From positions 1 to 64,000 of the forward strand of contig CADBDA010000002.1 of NCBI GenBank assembly GCA_902793295.1: a stretch of DNA of 64,000 nt, in the 5' to 3' direction. The notes under the pieces are model-generated. The model was not told where the DNA came from. It did no database searches and saw only the letters and a program-made list of their open reading frames with translations. The translations under genes were made by a program, and so were the position numbers. Shown piece after piece: positions 47,284 through 56,330 of the stretch; the first letter of the stretch is position 1, and every line of letters begins with the position of its first letter. Origin of the DNA: an uncultured Bacteroidota bacterium (GTDB lineage: Bacteria > Bacteroidota > Bacteroidia > Bacteroidales > P3).

Positions 47284-47568
47284 TTATTTCACATTGTCCT
47301 TAACCTCGTTGAGGAAGGATTTGGCGGGCTTGAAAGCGGGGATGTTGTGAGCGGGAACAATAACGGAAGTGTTCTTGCTGATGTTACGTCCGGTTTTCTC
47401 AGCGCGACGCTTGATGATGAAGCTGCCGAAGCCTCTGAGATAAACGTTCTCACCGCCGATCATGGCATCCTTAACGGTGGTCATGAATTCTTCAACAACG
47501 GCCAAAACGGCCACTTTCTCAATACCGGTCTTCTCGGAAATGGAAGCTACGATTTCTGCTTTAGTCAT
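47284..47568 (-). CDS. HU-family DNA-binding protein
   Basis: A 94-residue histone-like HU/IHF protein. The N-terminal helices (MTKAEIVASISEKTGIEK and VEEFMTTVKDAMIGGENVYL) lead to the DNA-binding arm with GFGSFIIKRRAEKTGRN and the tip residues IPAFKPAKSF, all typical. It bends and compacts DNA as a dimer. Monocistronic: promoter box at 47609-47616, strong terminator after the stop. IHF versus HU cannot be told; HU-like length and motif favour HU. Confidence 0.96.
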   Translation of the reverse strand: MTKAEIVASISEKTGIEKVAVLAVVEEFMTTVKDAMIGGENVYLRGFGSFIIKRRAEKTGRNISKNTSVIVPAHNIPAFKPAKSFLNEVKDNVK

Positions 47569-47608
47569 AATGATTTATTTTTTGATGAATGTTTACAAAT
47601 TTAGACTG

Positions 47609-47616
47609 CAAAAATA
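47609..47616 (-). promoter_or_regulatory. Promoter box TATTTTTG of the HU gene
   Basis: On the minus strand the interval reads TATTTTTG, 40 bases before the HU ATG. Confidence 0.55.
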
Positions 47617-47824
47617 CATAAAAATTTTAGAATGAGAATTTTTTTGTGTGAAAAAAAATAGTTTGCCTTTGGCTATAATTTGGTCGAAACAAAATAACAT
47701 ATTGAAATATAGTCTGTTATGTATATTTTATGCTAGTTTGAATAATACGTATTTTTTTTTATTGTGATTCAGTGATTTAGTAAAAAACTGGGCGTGGAAA
47801 AGTGTGGATTTGAAAAAAAATGAC

Positions 47825-47832
47825 TATCTTTG
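47825..47832 (+). promoter_or_regulatory. Promoter box TATCTTTG of the IgGFc-binding-like gene
   Basis: A perfect TATCTTTG box 74 bases before the ATG at 47907. Confidence 0.6.
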
Positions 47833-47906
47833 CAAATTGAAAGCGTCAATATTTTAGTATTCATACCATCAAAGCATCACGCGCATCAAACAACCAACTT
47901 GTCGAT

Positions 47907-50261
47907 ATGAAAAAATATTTGTTGATGATAATGCTTGTTTTGACGTCTGTTTCCTTGCGGGGACAGGTGATGACGACTATGGGCACGGATTTTTGGCTGA
48001 CATTCCTGAACAATGCGAACAGCATGGATTTGGTGGCTTATATCTCGGGTCCGCGGAGCTGCAGTGTGACCTTGTCGACACCATGCGATACGTTCTCTAT
48101 GACCACGACTGTGACCCCAGGTGTGGTGACGTCTGTGGCGCTGCCTCAGGACGTGGCGCTGAATGTGCAGACTAACCAGCTGGAGTGCAAGGGTGTGCAT
48201 GTGACGGCGACGGATACGGTGTCGGTATATATAGCGGCTCAGGGCGCTTTCTCGTACGACGAGTCGATTGTACTGCCGACCGAGGTGCTGCGTGACCGAT
48301 ATATCGTACAGTCGTACTCGGCCGACCAGGGTGGTAGCGAGTTTGTACTGTTGGCGGTGGAGGACTCGACGTGGGTGGACATCTATCTGACCGACAATTC
48401 GTCGGATGGACACTTGGCTGGTGACACGGTGAGGGTGCTGTTGCCTGAGGCAGGGAACACTTTCACGTTGACTACAACCCAGATGGGTGACACGTCACAT
48501 CAGGTGGGCGACTTTTCAGGGACGCGTATTGCGGCCCGCGACTGCAAGCGTTTGGCGGTGTTCAACGGCAACTATTGTGTGTACATTCCTGACGAATCGA
48601 CGGGCCTTTCGTGTGACCACGTGATGGAACAGGCGATACCGACCGATTGCTGGGGAAGTAACTTCTTGGTGGTAGGATCGGGCAACGATTATTATTATGA
48701 TCGTGTGAGGATTACGGCACTGGAGGACGGCTGTGAGGTGCGTAAAAACGGCACTTATATGACGACCCTGAGCGAGGGCGATTATTATGAGTATCGCATC
48801 ATCGTAAATCTTTATTCACAGGGGGTGGACTATATCACGACCACAAAGCCCGCATGTGTCAACCTCTACTTTGCCAGTTCGAGAAACAGCTTCGGAGACC
48901 CGTCAATGGTGACAATCAGTCCGCTGGACCAGGCGGTGAAGAACATCACCTTCAACAGCTCGAGCACGCCGGCGACCAATACTCATTATGTGAACGTTGT
49001 GGTGCGCGCGGCGGATCTGCCCTACATCAGACTGGACGGCAACACCCTGACGCAGTATTTTGCACCTGTGGCGGCTAACAGGGACTACCTCTACGCCACA
49101 ATTGAGGTGTCTGACGGGAGTCACACGCTGCGAATGGTCGGCGGCGCAGGTTTTGTGGCCTATGCCTTCGGGTTGGGATCACATGAAAGCTACGCCTACT
49201 CCATCGGGTCACGCATGGAGGACGTGACGCGCAGGATTGTGGTGAACAACATCACTGTGAACGACATGTCGAATCTGGTGTTCTGTGTGGGTGAGCAGCT
49301 GACAATGTCGGTTCAGGGTCTCGATGAGGATAGTGAGTGCAGCTGGAATTTCGGAGATGAGAACGTTGCCACAGGGACCGAGGTGACACATACGTTCGAC
49401 CATGTAGGTACGTTCCATGTGGGCGTGGATATCAGCGATAGCGACACCTTTTGCTTTCCGCGGACAAACAGTCTTCAGACGACGGTCAGAATCGTCGGGC
49501 CCGACTCCACGTGGTTTGGGGAAGTGGTTTGTGACCCCTTCTATGTGTGGCGGGGCGATACCTGCTGGGGGACAGGGGTGTATACCTTCGACACGACAAA
49601 CCGATGGGGGTGCGACAGCGTGCTTCTGCTATCGCTACAGGTGCGCAGTGACACGCAGTACGTGACATTGATAGAGGGGTGCGACAGTGTTGTGTTAAAC
49701 GGAACGGTGTATTATGCCAACCAGCTGGTGCAGACAGGCGAATACCTTGACCAATGGGGATGCGATAGCGTCAGCTTGGCCCAGTTGAGGGTGAACAAAA
49801 GTTCGCATTCGGTATACGAAGTGAATATCATGGAGGGCGACACGATTGTTTGGATTGACGGAGCCTACTACTATGAGGAAACGGACAGTCCGACAATGGT
49901 CTATCAGGGCTCCAACGGCTGCGATAGCGTAGTGCATCTCCAACTCCACTTGATTGCGGCACCCGTCATGCCACCAATCGACAGCAGCACGCTGTGGGTG
50001 CCAAACGCCTTCACCCCCGAGGAATCGACGAACAACAGCTTCGGAATCTTTTGCAACGATGTGACGGAGGCGCATGTGTGGATTTTCAACCGTCAGGGCT
50101 CGTATATCACCGATTTCGACGGGCTGAGCCAGACGTGGGACGGCAGGCGCAACGGCATCATGTGCAAAGCTGACGCATACGTCTACCTGATAGAATATGT
50201 GGTGAAGAGCAATCCGCAATACCATCAGCGCAAAGTGGGCACGGTGACGCTGTTGAGATAG
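47907..50261 (+). CDS. Secreted IgGFc-binding-like protein with type B T9SS domain
   Basis: A 784-residue exported protein (signal MKKYLLMIMLVLTSVSLRG). Residues ~25-420 match the IgGFc-binding N-terminal domain (GTDFWLTFLNN, YIVQSYSADQGGSEFVLLAVED, VMEQAIPTDCWGSNFLV, GFVAYAFGLGSHESYAYSIG). A PKD-type domain follows (CSWNFGDENVATGTEVTHTF), then cysteine-containing repeats with W/GCDSV cores. The last ~85 residues are a gliding-motility-type (CHU_C) domain: WVPNAFTPEESTNNSFGIF, VWIFNRQGSYI and WDGRRNGIMCKADAYVYLIE, the type B T9SS sorting signal. A surface adhesin or glycan-binding role is likely; actual IgG binding is not implied. Confidence 0.9.
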   Translation: MKKYLLMIMLVLTSVSLRGQVMTTMGTDFWLTFLNNANSMDLVAYISGPRSCSVTLSTPCDTFSMTTTVTPGVVTSVALPQDVALNVQTNQLECKGVHVTATDTVSVYIAAQGAFSYDESIVLPTEVLRDRYIVQSYSADQGGSEFVLLAVEDSTWVDIYLTDNSSDGHLAGDTVRVLLPEAGNTFTLTTTQMGDTSHQVGDFSGTRIAARDCKRLAVFNGNYCVYIPDESTGLSCDHVMEQAIPTDCWGSNFLVVGSGNDYYYDRVRITALEDGCEVRKNGTYMTTLSEGDYYEYRIIVNLYSQGVDYITTTKPACVNLYFASSRNSFGDPSMVTISPLDQAVKNITFNSSSTPATNTHYVNVVVRAADLPYIRLDGNTLTQYFAPVAANRDYLYATIEVSDGSHTLRMVGGAGFVAYAFGLGSHESYAYSIGSRMEDVTRRIVVNNITVNDMSNLVFCVGEQLTMSVQGLDEDSECSWNFGDENVATGTEVTHTFDHVGTFHVGVDISDSDTFCFPRTNSLQTTVRIVGPDSTWFGEVVCDPFYVWRGDTCWGTGVYTFDTTNRWGCDSVLLLSLQVRSDTQYVTLIEGCDSVVLNGTVYYANQLVQTGEYLDQWGCDSVSLAQLRVNKSSHSVYEVNIMEGDTIVWIDGAYYYEETDSPTMVYQGSNGCDSVVHLQLHLIAAPVMPPIDSSTLWVPNAFTPEESTNNSFGIFCNDVTEAHVWIFNRQGSYITDFDGLSQTWDGRRNGIMCKADAYVYLIEYVVKSNPQYHQRKVGTVTLLR

Positions 50262-50303
50262 TGGCCGAATTGAAAGATTGGGAAGCGAATTAAAAAAAAA
50301 TTG

Positions 50304-50311
50304 TATCTTTG
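50304..50311 (+). promoter_or_regulatory. Promoter box TATCTTTG of the phosphoglycerol glycan cluster
   Basis: A perfect TATCTTTG box 22 bases ahead of the ATG at 50334. Because it overlaps the frame's earlier start at 50301, that earlier start can be excluded. Confidence 0.6.
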
Positions 50312-50333
50312 CATTTTACTAAAAAATATAAAA

Positions 50334-50825
50334 ATGCGTGTTACTATCTCTAAAACAGATTCGCCCGCGCGCGTAATGGTTGTTTGCGCTGCGTTGATAG
50401 GCTTTGTGTGCCTGGTTCCGGCAATGTCGCACCTGCTGGCACTGCCACTGTATAAACTGAACCCCATGCTGCTGGCTTTGCTGGGCGGTCTTCTCCTGTT
50501 GAAGGACCGTCGGACGGTGCTACTTTTGGCGGCACTGCTTCCGATTTTTTCGATGGTGGTGGTGGGAATGCCCACACCCGGTAGAGCGCTCTGCATGGTG
50601 GCCGAACTGTTGACGTTGACGGCTCTCTTCGCTACGCTTGAGCATAGGATGCCGACATTTGTGGCGCTGCTTGTTGCCATGATTGCGTCGAAAGTGGTGT
50701 TCTACGGCATGCTGGCGTTGACCGTGGCGCCCGCAGTGCTGGTGGGTACCAGTCTGTGGATGCAGTTGGGCGTGGCTGTGTCCTATGCCGCCATCTATGC
50801 CCTGTTTTCGAAAAAAAGAAGTTGA
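50334..50825 (+). CDS. Small integral membrane protein, possible ECF S-component
   Basis: A 163-residue membrane protein with five or six hydrophobic segments spread over nearly the whole chain (VMVVCAALIGFVCLVPAMSH, LLALLGGLLLL, VLLLAALLPIFSMVVV, VVFYGMLALTV and more). Size, helix number and the loop VGMPTPGRALCMVAEL recall substrate-binding S-components of energy-coupling-factor transporters, but no ECF ATPase is near, so the assignment is tentative. It is the first gene behind the promoter; the phosphotransferase gene begins 11 bases after its stop. Confidence 0.65.
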   Translation: MRVTISKTDSPARVMVVCAALIGFVCLVPAMSHLLALPLYKLNPMLLALLGGLLLLKDRRTVLLLAALLPIFSMVVVGMPTPGRALCMVAELLTLTALFATLEHRMPTFVALLVAMIASKVVFYGMLALTVAPAVLVGTSLWMQLGVAVSYAAIYALFSKKRS

Positions 50826-50836
50826 CAAACAAGCCG

Positions 50837-52168
50837 ATGAAGGAACAACGGAACAAGAGCTACGACACTTCGATGTCGTACCGCCTGCGGCTGATTTGGG
50901 CCTATAAGGACGTGGTGCGCAACCATGTTCCGATGGTGACGAAGTGGTATATCAAGGCTTTCCGCCGTTCGCAGCTGAAGGCGGCCCGCAGGTTGCAGAA
51001 CAAGGAGCGCATTGAGGTGGCCTTTATGCTGACCATTCCCGGAATGTGGAAGTCCGACTATCTGTTCCGCGCCATGCGCGACAATCCCCGTTACCATCCT
51101 TATGTGGTCATCTACCCCTATTCGTGGTACAAGGGCTTCAGTCGCGAGGAGGTGGATGCCACCTTGCAGCGCACGGTGAAGTTTGTGGCCGACAAGGGGT
51201 TTGAATATGTGGTTCCCTACGACGCGAATCGCGGTCGGTGGGAAGATATCAAGAAAACGCTGAATCCCGATGTGGTCATCTTCTCGTCCCCCTACAAAGA
51301 CCACCTGCCCCAATACTTTGTGTACCATTTCCGCGACAGACTGACCTGCTACGTGCCCTATGCCTTTCTGGGATTGAACATGGGGGGCGACAATTACGAC
51401 CTGATCTTCCACAATCTGGTGGGATTCTATTTTCTTGAGACACAGATGCACTTGGAAGACGCCATCGGCCGTTCGCGATGCCACGGGGCCAATTCGGTCG
51501 TTACAGGTTTTCCAGGCACGGAGGTGTTTCTGAGAAGCGACTATCGTCCCACCGACGTATGGAAAGCGCAGGAACACCCCAAGAAACGGATTATCTGGGC
51601 TCCCCATCACACGATAGACGACACCCTGCAGCTGTCGACATTCCTGCTGTGCTGCGACGAGATGCTGCTTCTGGCGAAAAAATACAAGGATCAGGTGCAG
51701 TTTGCCTTCAAACCTCACCAACTGTTGAAATTCAAGCTGCAGAAGCTGTGGGGGGAGGAGCGCACTAAGAACTACTACGACCAGTGGGCTACGATGGAGA
51801 ACACCCAGCTGGAGGAGACAAGCTATGTGGACCTGTTCCTTACGTCAGATGCCATGATTCACGACTGCGGTTCGTTCACCACCGAATACCTCTTTGTGAA
51901 CAAACCGGTGATGTATCTGACCCACGACGACCACTATGCGGAGCGCTTCAACAGGATAGGGCTGAAGGCCTTCGGGTGCCACTACCAGGGTTGCAACATT
52001 GCGGACGTGGAACGTTTTGTGCGCGACACCGTGGTGGGAAACGAGGACCCCAAAGCCGCCGATCGGAAGCAATTCTTTGACACCTATCTGAAACCGATTG
52101 ACAATATGATGCCGTCGGAACGTGTCATTATGGAAATAGAGAAAGCCATCAACGGAGAAATACAATGA
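50837..52168 (+). CDS. CDP-glycerol glycerophosphotransferase family protein
   Basis: A 443-residue protein of the CDP-glycerol:poly(glycerophosphate) glycerophosphotransferase family (TagB/TagF-like). Typical segments are the C-terminal KKRIIWAPHHTIDD with the catalytic-type histidine, KDQVQFAFKPHQLLKFKL, and SDAMIHDCGSFTTEYLFVNKPVMYL. It should transfer glycerol-phosphate (or another CDP-polyol) to a glycan or lipid acceptor at the inner face of the membrane. The next gene, overlapping by four bases (ATGA), encodes a cytidylyltransferase that can make the donor. ATG 50837 was chosen since the frame further up overlaps the preceding gene. Confidence 0.85.
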   Translation: MKEQRNKSYDTSMSYRLRLIWAYKDVVRNHVPMVTKWYIKAFRRSQLKAARRLQNKERIEVAFMLTIPGMWKSDYLFRAMRDNPRYHPYVVIYPYSWYKGFSREEVDATLQRTVKFVADKGFEYVVPYDANRGRWEDIKKTLNPDVVIFSSPYKDHLPQYFVYHFRDRLTCYVPYAFLGLNMGGDNYDLIFHNLVGFYFLETQMHLEDAIGRSRCHGANSVVTGFPGTEVFLRSDYRPTDVWKAQEHPKKRIIWAPHHTIDDTLQLSTFLLCCDEMLLLAKKYKDQVQFAFKPHQLLKFKLQKLWGEERTKNYYDQWATMENTQLEETSYVDLFLTSDAMIHDCGSFTTEYLFVNKPVMYLTHDDHYAERFNRIGLKAFGCHYQGCNIADVERFVRDTVVGNEDPKAADRKQFFDTYLKPIDNMMPSERVIMEIEKAINGEIQ

Positions 52169-53508
52169 AGAAAGTCATCACATACGGAACCTACGACCTG
52201 CTGCACCAGGGACACATCAACCTGCTGCGCCGCGCCAAGGAATTGGGCGACTACCTGATAGTGGGTGTCACCAGCGACAGCTTCGATCGCCGACGTGGCA
52301 AATTGAATGTCAAGAACAATGTGTTGGAACGTGTGGAGGCGGTGAAAGCCACGGGCTTCGCCGACAAGGTGATCATAGAGGACTATGTGGGCCAGAAGAT
52401 TGACGACATACAACGCTATGGGGTCGATATCTTTGCCATCGGTTCGGACTGGGAGGGTCAATTCGACTACCTGAACGAATACTGCAAGGTGGTCTACCTG
52501 CCGCGAACAGAAGGTATCTCGTCCACATTGCTGCGAGCCGAAGCCGACGGCCGCCACCGATTCGGGGTGGTCGGAACGGGCCGCATAGCCCGCCGATTCA
52601 TACCTGAGAGCCGGGTGGTGAGCGGCGTCGAAGTGACATCGGTCTATCATCCCGACAAGGCGGATGCTGAAGCTTTTGCTGCGGAATTTGGACTGGAGTC
52701 CTCATTTGACGACTACGACGCCTTTTTGGCATCGGTCGACGCAGTCTATGTCGCTTCGCCTCACCTGACACATTACAACTATAGCCGCAGGGCTTTAGAG
52801 GCGGGTCGTCATGTGCTTTGCGAGATTCCCTTTGTGCTTTCGGCTGACGAGGCCCGCGAGCTTTATGCTTTAGCCGACCGCAACGGGGTTGTGCTGCTTG
52901 AAGCGAGCAAAACGGCACATTGCCCTGGTTTCATGCGACTGGTGACCATGGTGAAAAGCGGCGTGATAGGCGATGTGGTGGATGTGCGGGCCTCGCTGTC
53001 CAAGATGGTCAAACCTCCCATTCGGGAGCTCGATGCCCAGCAGGCTGGCGGCAGCATCATGGAACACGGTCCGCTGACCCTGATGTCGGTTATCAAATTG
53101 CTGGGCGTGAACTACAGCGCGGTGTCTTTCCGCTCGCGTATGCAGGATGGTGTGGATATCTTCACCAAAGGCGAAATAGAATATCCGCATGCTACCGCTT
53201 CGGTCACTACCGGCATTGGTGTGAAAACCGAGGGCAACTTGGTGGTCTCCGGCACTTTGGGTTATGTTTATGTGCCGGCCCCCTGGTGGCTGACGGACTA
53301 CTTCGAGGTGCGTTACGAGGACCAGACGCGTAACAAGAAATACTTCTACGGCTACGACGGTGACGGATTGCGCTATGAGATTCAGGAATTTGTGTCGATG
53401 ATTGTCAACGGCCGTCAGGATTCATTCCGCCTCACGCGAAATGAGAGTGTCGTCATTGCCTCCATATTGGAGCAGTACCGGCGACATGATCATGTGACTG
53501 AGATGTGA
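52165..53508 (+). CDS. Cytidylyltransferase/Gfo-Idh oxidoreductase fusion
   Basis: A 447-residue bifunctional protein. Residues 1-130 are a TagD-type (glycerol-3-phosphate) cytidylyltransferase: GTYDLLHQGHINLLRRA with the HxGH motif, RVEAVKATG and the closing EGISSTLLR. Residues ~135-447 are a Gfo/Idh/MocA oxidoreductase: the NAD-binding start FGVVGTGRIARRFIPES, ALEAGRHVLCEIPFVLSADE (the CEKP-type lysine is replaced by isoleucine) and a dimerisation beta sheet. The pair could make and reduce a precursor for a CDP-polyol, feeding the phosphotransferase encoded just upstream. The loss of the EKP lysine makes its reductase activity uncertain. Confidence 0.88.
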   Translation: MKKVITYGTYDLLHQGHINLLRRAKELGDYLIVGVTSDSFDRRRGKLNVKNNVLERVEAVKATGFADKVIIEDYVGQKIDDIQRYGVDIFAIGSDWEGQFDYLNEYCKVVYLPRTEGISSTLLRAEADGRHRFGVVGTGRIARRFIPESRVVSGVEVTSVYHPDKADAEAFAAEFGLESSFDDYDAFLASVDAVYVASPHLTHYNYSRRALEAGRHVLCEIPFVLSADEARELYALADRNGVVLLEASKTAHCPGFMRLVTMVKSGVIGDVVDVRASLSKMVKPPIRELDAQQAGGSIMEHGPLTLMSVIKLLGVNYSAVSFRSRMQDGVDIFTKGEIEYPHATASVTTGIGVKTEGNLVVSGTLGYVYVPAPWWLTDYFEVRYEDQTRNKKYFYGYDGDGLRYEIQEFVSMIVNGRQDSFRLTRNESVVIASILEQYRRHDHVTEM

Positions 53509-53541
53509 CAACCATTAACTAGAATAATAAAAACTGCTGAG

Positions 53542-54267
53542 ATGAAAAAACATGCAATTGTGACGGGCGGCACTAGGGGCATCGGCTACGCCATAGTGGA
53601 GATGCTGATTGAAGAAGGCTACCGTGTGACGCTGACCTATGGTCACGACGAAAGCGGGGCAACGGCCTGCCGTGAACGTTTGGCGGCCAGGAGCGCTGAT
53701 GTCGAATTGTTCCGAGTGGATCAGAGTGACCCTTCTCAGGTGGCCGAATTCGCTGCCACCATGCGGCAGCAGGGTGCCGTGGATTGTCTGGTGCTGAATG
53801 CCGGAACCACCTTCCGCCACAACAGCTTGGAGGATGTGGGCAATGACGACTGGGAAAGGGTGATGATGGTCAATGTCAACACACCGTTCTATCTGGTTCG
53901 CGACCTTCAGCCTGTGATGCCCAACGGCAGCCGCATCGTCTTCATCGCCTCCGAAATGGCAGTTTACCCACACAGCCTTTCACTTGCCTACGGAGTAAGC
54001 AAGAGCGCCGTAGTGGCCATGGCCAAAAATTTGGTGAAATATTTTGAAGGGACCGACACCACGGTCAACGCGGTGGCACCTGGATTTGTGGAGACCGAAT
54101 GGCAGCGCACCAAGGCGCCCGAAATCAGGGAGAGTATCTGCCGCAAGACGGCCGTAGGTCGTTTCGGCTCGCCCGCCGAGGTGGCCGACGCCGTGCGCTT
54201 CTGTCTTCATAACGCCTTCGTCAATGGCAGCCTTCTGGAGTTGAACGGAGGCTACTGCTTCAAATGA
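53542..54267 (+). CDS. SDR-family oxidoreductase (FabG-like)
   Basis: A 241-residue short-chain dehydrogenase/reductase. The cofactor motif TGGTRGIG is at residues 9-16, NAG at the NNAG place (LVLNAGT), the catalytic Ser in FIASEMA and the YxxxK motif YGVSK. The C-terminal VAPGFVETEW and GSLLELNGGYC follow the FabG pattern. Dedicated fatty-acid reductase activity is less likely than a sugar- or polyol-modifying step, because the gene lies 33 bases after the cytidylyltransferase fusion and 37 bases before glf. Confidence 0.88.
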   Translation: MKKHAIVTGGTRGIGYAIVEMLIEEGYRVTLTYGHDESGATACRERLAARSADVELFRVDQSDPSQVAEFAATMRQQGAVDCLVLNAGTTFRHNSLEDVGNDDWERVMMVNVNTPFYLVRDLQPVMPNGSRIVFIASEMAVYPHSLSLAYGVSKSAVVAMAKNLVKYFEGTDTTVNAVAPGFVETEWQRTKAPEIRESICRKTAVGRFGSPAEVADAVRFCLHNAFVNGSLLELNGGYCFK

Positions 54268-54304
54268 CATTATTCAAACCAAAAATCTCATACTTCAAAA
54301 CCTC

Positions 54305-55411
54305 ATGCCTACTTTTGACTATCTGATTGTTGGTGCCGGACTGTTTGGTGCCGTTTTTGCCCGCGAGGCCACCGATCGCGGTTGCCGTTGCCTGGTGGTG
54401 GAACGTCGCGACCATATCGGTGGCAACTGTTTCACCAAGACCATCAATGATATTAATGTGCATTGGTATGGTGCCCATATCTTCCACACTGCCGACGAGC
54501 AGGTGTGGCGCTACATGAACCGCTTTGCATCGTTCAATCACTATGTCAATAGTCCCATTGCCAATTATCACGGCGAACTCTACAATTTGCCGTTCAATAT
54601 GAACACCTTCTGCAAATTGTGGCCCGATGTGCATACACCCGAAGAAGCGCGTCGCCGTATTGCAGAACAGCAGGCCGAATTTGCAGCCGTGGAACAACCG
54701 CGTAACTTATATGAGCAGGGGATGAAGTTGGCCGGTCGCGACATCTTTGAGAAACTTGTCAAAGGTTACTCCGAGAAGCAGTGGGGTCTGCCCGCCGAGG
54801 AGATACCTGCTTTTGTTTTGCGTCGGCTTCCGTTCCGCTTCACGTTCGATAACAATTATTTCAACGATCCCTTCCAAGGCATCCCTGTTGGGGGGTATAC
54901 GCCGCTGTTCCAGCGATTGCTGGAGGGTGTGGAAGTGCGTCTTAACTGTGATTTCTTGGCCGACAGGCAGCAGCTGATGTCACTGGCAGAGAGGGTGGTC
55001 TATACCGGTCCGCTCGATGCCTATTTTGACTGCCGTTTGGGACAGCTCGACTACCGTTCGCTGCGTTTCGACCACCAGTTGCTGGAGGGCGTCGCCAATT
55101 TCCAGGGCAATGCGGTGCTCAACTATACCGATGCCGAAACACCCTACACACGTGTCATCGAACACAAACACTTCGAATTCGGCCAGCAGCCCGACACGGT
55201 GATTTCGTACGAATATCCGCAACGTTGGCAGCCGGGGCTGGAGCCTTACTATCCCGTGAACAACGAGCGCAATGAACACCTGGCAGACGCCTATCGTTCG
55301 TTGGCGCAAAAAGAGGAAAAGGTGGCTTTTGGCGGCCGTCTGGCCGAATACCGCTACTACGATATGGACAAAGTGGTCGCCATGGCGCTCCACCATCCTT
55401 GGCTTCATTAA
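54305..55411 (+). CDS. glf: UDP-galactopyranose mutase
   Basis: A 368-residue flavoenzyme that interconverts UDP-galactopyranose and UDP-galactofuranose. The FAD-binding motif is VGAGLFGAVFAREA; further hallmarks are HIGGNCFTKT, the WYGAHIFHT segment and YSEKQWG, with GYTPLFQRLLEG and AEYRYYDMDKV near the end. Length is typical. It supplies galactofuranose for a surface glycan and closes the plus-strand cluster; the convergent rarD gene follows with a short hairpin (TTGGC/GCCAA) in between. Confidence 0.96.
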   Translation: MPTFDYLIVGAGLFGAVFAREATDRGCRCLVVERRDHIGGNCFTKTINDINVHWYGAHIFHTADEQVWRYMNRFASFNHYVNSPIANYHGELYNLPFNMNTFCKLWPDVHTPEEARRRIAEQQAEFAAVEQPRNLYEQGMKLAGRDIFEKLVKGYSEKQWGLPAEEIPAFVLRRLPFRFTFDNNYFNDPFQGIPVGGYTPLFQRLLEGVEVRLNCDFLADRQQLMSLAERVVYTGPLDAYFDCRLGQLDYRSLRFDHQLLEGVANFQGNAVLNYTDAETPYTRVIEHKHFEFGQQPDTVISYEYPQRWQPGLEPYYPVNNERNEHLADAYRSLAQKEEKVAFGGRLAEYRYYDMDKVVAMALHHPWLH

Positions 55412-55448
55412 ATCATTTGGCTAGTGGCCAATAGGTGACTATCGTACA

Positions 55449-56330
55449 TCATTTCTTGTTTCGCCGATGTCTTTTGAAGGTGTCGACAGTGAAGATGGCT
55501 AGACCTACCCAGATGCAGCAGAAACAGATGATGTGGGCTGTTGTGAAGCTCTCTTTATAGACCAGAATGCCGATCAGGAACTGACCGGTAGGCGACACGT
55601 ATTGCAGGAAACCCAGCGCTGTCAGCGTGATACGTTCGGCGGCTTTGCCATAAAGCAGCAAGGGGATGGCCGTGACCGCACCGGCCAGCAGCAACAGCAG
55701 CCAGGTGAGCGCATTGAAGTGGTTCAAGGCCGAAGTGCCGTTGGCACAGCACCAAACAATGTAAACCATGGCCAACGGCATCATCCAGAAGGTCTCGACC
55801 GTAAGGGCAGGAGTGGCGTTGAGCCCCATCTTCTTTTTCAGCAGTCCGTAGATACCGAAGCTCAATGCCAAACCGATGGAGATGAGTGGGAAGTGACCGT
55901 AATCCACCGTGAAATAGAGCACTCCGGCCAGCGCAAAGAGCAATGCAACAGTCTGGGCCCGGTTGAGTCGCTCGTGGAGGAAGAGTCCTCCTAGCAGCAC
56001 ATTGACCAGCGGGTTGATATAGTAGCCTAGGCTGCTTTGCAGGATGTATCCGTGGTTGATGGCCCAAATGTAGAGTCCCCAGTTGAAGCTGATGAGCAGG
56101 CTGGTGAGCAGGAGCATCCAGTATTGGCGACGCTGCTTGATATGGGCGGACAGGCGCACCTTGCGGATGCCCAGAAAAAGTGTTCCCATGAAAACACCCG
56201 ACCAAAGCATGCGGTGGGCCAGTATTTCAAAGCTGTCCACATGGTCCAGCAGTCGCCAGTAGAGCGGGAAGAGCCCCCAAATGCAGTAGCACAGCAGACC
56301 GTAGAGCAGTCCTTTGCGGTATTCGTTCAT
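55449..56330 (-). CDS. rarD: EamA-family transporter RarD
   Basis: A 293-residue inner-membrane protein with ten hydrophobic segments, of the drug/metabolite transporter superfamily. RarD-specific features are the beginning KGLLYGLLCYCIWGLFPLYW and HRMLWSGVFMG, then INHGYILQSSLGYYINPLVN and the second repeat PLLLYGKAAERITLTALGFL. RarD proteins are poorly characterised exporters. The ATG overlaps the rhomboid gene's stop by four bases, so the two are co-transcribed. Confidence 0.92.
   Translation of the reverse strand: MNEYRKGLLYGLLCYCIWGLFPLYWRLLDHVDSFEILAHRMLWSGVFMGTLFLGIRKVRLSAHIKQRRQYWMLLLTSLLISFNWGLYIWAINHGYILQSSLGYYINPLVNVLLGGLFLHERLNRAQTVALLFALAGVLYFTVDYGHFPLISIGLALSFGIYGLLKKKMGLNATPALTVETFWMMPLAMVYIVWCCANGTSALNHFNALTWLLLLLAGAVTAIPLLLYGKAAERITLTALGFLQYVSPTGQFLIGILVYKESFTTAHIICFCCIWVGLAIFTVDTFKRHRRNKK

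Larger units (their letters stand above)
47569..47906. other. AT-rich divergent promoter region
   Basis: About 340 bases with no gene. It holds the minus-strand HU promoter (47609-47616) and the plus-strand box ahead of the IgGFc-binding-like gene (47825-47832). The stretch between is A- and T-rich with no repeat or structured RNA noticed. Confidence 0.5.
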
